This document shows, piece after piece, positions 5,037 through 6,293 of a stretch of 6,293 nucleotides of DNA (its first letter is position 1; the number at the start of each line of letters is the position of its first letter). This DNA is from an uncultured Eubacteriales bacterium (GTDB lineage Bacteria > Bacillota_A > Clostridia > Oscillospirales > Oscillospiraceae). The notes under the pieces were generated by a model. That model was not told where the DNA came from and made no database searches. It was given only the letters and a program-made list of their open reading frames with translations. The stretch lies in contig CATJRT010000107.1 of assembly GCA_949742895.1 (NCBI GenBank), positions 1 to 6,293 on the forward strand. The letters are read 5' to 3'. The position numbers and the translations under genes were made by a program.

Positions 5037-6293
5037 ATGAAGCAGACCTATTGCAATCCGCTGGATTTGGCCTACCGCTACCAGCACATGAAGGAGGGCT
5101 CCCGGGTGTGCGGCTTCCGGGAGGGGGCCGACCCCACCCTGGTGCGGTTCAAGGGGCGCTATTACCTATTCGTGTCCATGTCCGCCGGGTTCTGGCACAG
5201 CGCGGACATGGTGAACTGGGAATTCCGTGCCGCCCCGGATCTGCTCATCTACGACTACGCCCCCGACGTGCGGCAGGTGGGGGACTGCCTGTGCTTCTGC
5301 GCCAGCCGCCGGGGGGAGAACTGCCCCATCCTGCGCACCTCCGACCCGCTGACGGAGGAGTTTACGGAAGTCTCCGCCCCCTTCGACTTCTGGGACCCGG
5401 ACATCTTCCAGGATGACGACGGGCGGGTGTACCTCTATTGGGGCTGCACCAACACCGAGCCGCTTTACGGCATCGAGCTGGATCCGGACACCATGACCCC
5501 CATCGGGGAAAAGCGGGAGCTGATCTTTGGCCGGGAGGGCGAGCTGGGCTACGAGCGCCCCGGCGACAACGGCGTGGTGGATATTGAGCACAGCGTGGTG
5601 TACCAGCAGCTGAAGCCCCTGTTCAACCCGGAGACCCAGAAAATTGAGCTGCCCGCCGGGATGGAGAAAATGGGCAATTACTCCGCCGAGGCCATGACGA
5701 AGCTGTTCCTCTCCGCCGGGAAGCCTTACATCGAGGGGGCCTTCATGACCAAGCACGGCGGGCGGTATTATCTCCAATACGCCTGCCCCGGCACCCAGTA
5801 CAACACCTACGCTGACGGCGTGTACGTGGGCGACAGCCCGTTAGGCCCCTTCACCCTGCAAGCGTCCAACCCCTTCTCCGCCAAACCTGGCGGCTTTGTC
5901 ACCGGGGCGGGCCACGGCAGCACCATTCAGGACGAGTTTGGCAACTGGTGGCACGCCTCCACCATGCGCGTCAGCGTCAACTACGACTTCGAGCGCCGGG
6001 TGGGGCTGTTCCCCGCCGGGTTTGATGAGGACGGTGTGCTGTTCTGCAACCAGAGCTTCGCCGACTACCCCTTTAAGATTCCCCAGGGCAGGTTTGACGC
6101 CGCCGCCCTGGAGCCGGAGTGGATGCTGCTCAGCTACAAAAAACAGGTGCTTGCCTCCTCCACCGCCCCCGGAAGTGATCCGGCCCTGGCGGTGAATGAG
6201 GACATCCGCACCTGGTGGAGCGCCGCCTCCGCCGATGAAGGGGAGTGGCTGCGGGTAGACCTGGGCAACCCCCGCGACATCCGGGCCATCCAG
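5037..6293 (+). CDS. GH43-like glycosidase with C-terminal F5/8-type C (CBM32-like) module, 3' end outside window
   Basis: The frame is open from ATG 5037 to the window end, 419 residues, without a stop. It reads as a five-bladed beta-propeller of the GH43 type, a family of inverting enzymes that mostly remove arabinose, xylose or galactose. The three expected acidic residues are visible: Asp32 in GADPTLVRFKGRYYLF (base), Asp120 in FWDPDIFQDDDGRVYLYWG (pKa modulator) and Glu233 in YIEGAFMTKHGGRYYL (acid). GAGHGSTIQDEFGNWWHA (290-307) supplies the usual metal- or substrate-contacting His293. Between Asp120 and Glu233 lies a rather long stretch (about 160-230) rich in charged residues. From about 370 a second module begins (AVNEDIRTWWSAAS, EWLRVDLGNPRDIRAI), matching the start of a discoidin/F5/8 C carbohydrate-binding fold; perhaps 100 or more residues are missing beyond the window. 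No signal peptide: predicted cytoplasmic. Second gene of the GH2 operon. Exact subfamily and substrate unknown. Confidence 0.85.
   Translation, partial: MKQTYCNPLDLAYRYQHMKEGSRVCGFREGADPTLVRFKGRYYLFVSMSAGFWHSADMVNWEFRAAPDLLIYDYAPDVRQVGDCLCFCASRRGENCPILRTSDPLTEEFTEVSAPFDFWDPDIFQDDDGRVYLYWGCTNTEPLYGIELDPDTMTPIGEKRELIFGREGELGYERPGDNGVVDIEHSVVYQQLKPLFNPETQKIELPAGMEKMGNYSAEAMTKLFLSAGKPYIEGAFMTKHGGRYYLQYACPGTQYNTYADGVYVGDSPLGPFTLQASNPFSAKPGGFVTGAGHGSTIQDEFGNWWHASTMRVSVNYDFERRVGLFPAGFDEDGVLFCNQSFADYPFKIPQGRFDAAALEPEWMLLSYKKQVLASSTAPGSDPALAVNEDIRTWWSAASADEGEWLRVDLGNPRDIRAIQ

Noticed and set aside
3147..5087. A 646-codon open frame on the minus strand opposite the GH2 gene
   Set aside because: Its product is rich in His, Val, Leu and Ala without any recognisable domain and follows the GC codon pattern of the sense gene, which carries intact catalytic motifs. 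It is an antisense shadow.
5166..5777. A 203-codon minus-strand frame opposite the GH43-like gene
   Set aside because: No domain or ribosome site is visible and the opposite strand carries the GH43 motifs, so it is a shadow.

Overview
The window looks like a carbohydrate-utilisation locus from a GC-rich, Gram-positive anaerobe, most plausibly a gut member of the Clostridia (Oscillospiraceae or Lachnospiraceae type). The grounds are the GC- and C/G-ending codon use, the strong AGGAGG-type ribosome binding sites, and the protein set: a GPH sugar symporter, an AraC regulator of the type common in gut Firmicutes, and GH2 and GH43 enzymes without signal peptides. The taxonomic call is an inference. 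Four protein genes fill the window and no intergenic stretch exceeds 100 bases. I see no RNA genes, CRISPR arrays, insertion sequences or phage genes.

Layout: (1) positions 1-1485, + strand, hold the 3' part of a GPH-family (MelB/UidB-like) sugar:cation symporter whose start lies outside the window. (2) A strong hairpin at about 1490-1528 separates this gene from the convergent gene and probably ends transcription in both directions, better for the minus strand. (3) Positions 1531-2742, - strand, encode an AraC-family regulator; promoter and ribosome-site evidence favours ATG 2742 over the GTG at 2799. (4) An 80-bp divergent intergenic region (2743-2822) holds a near-consensus promoter for the regulator, a -10-like box for the hydrolase genes on the opposite strand overlapping the same bases, and a 12-bp inverted repeat centred on these shared boxes. 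(5) Positions 2823-5024, + strand, encode an intact 733-residue GH2 glycosidase. (6) After a 12-nt gap, 5037 to the window end, + strand, encodes a GH43-like glycosidase with the beginning of an F5/8-type C (CBM32-like) module; its 3' end is outside the window.

Likely working model (inference): the symporter imports a small glycoside or oligosaccharide, the two cytoplasmic glycosidases cleave it stepwise from the non-reducing end, and the AraC protein controls the GH2-GH43 operon from the shared control region. The substrate cannot be fixed from sequence alone: beta-galactosides fit the GH2 overall, while an Asn-x-Lys triplet in the GH2 and the UidB-type transporter family leave beta-glucuronides open. 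This is mostly a recognisable catabolic locus. The most interesting parts are the compact, symmetric divergent control region and the unassigned accessory domains of the enzymes and the regulator.
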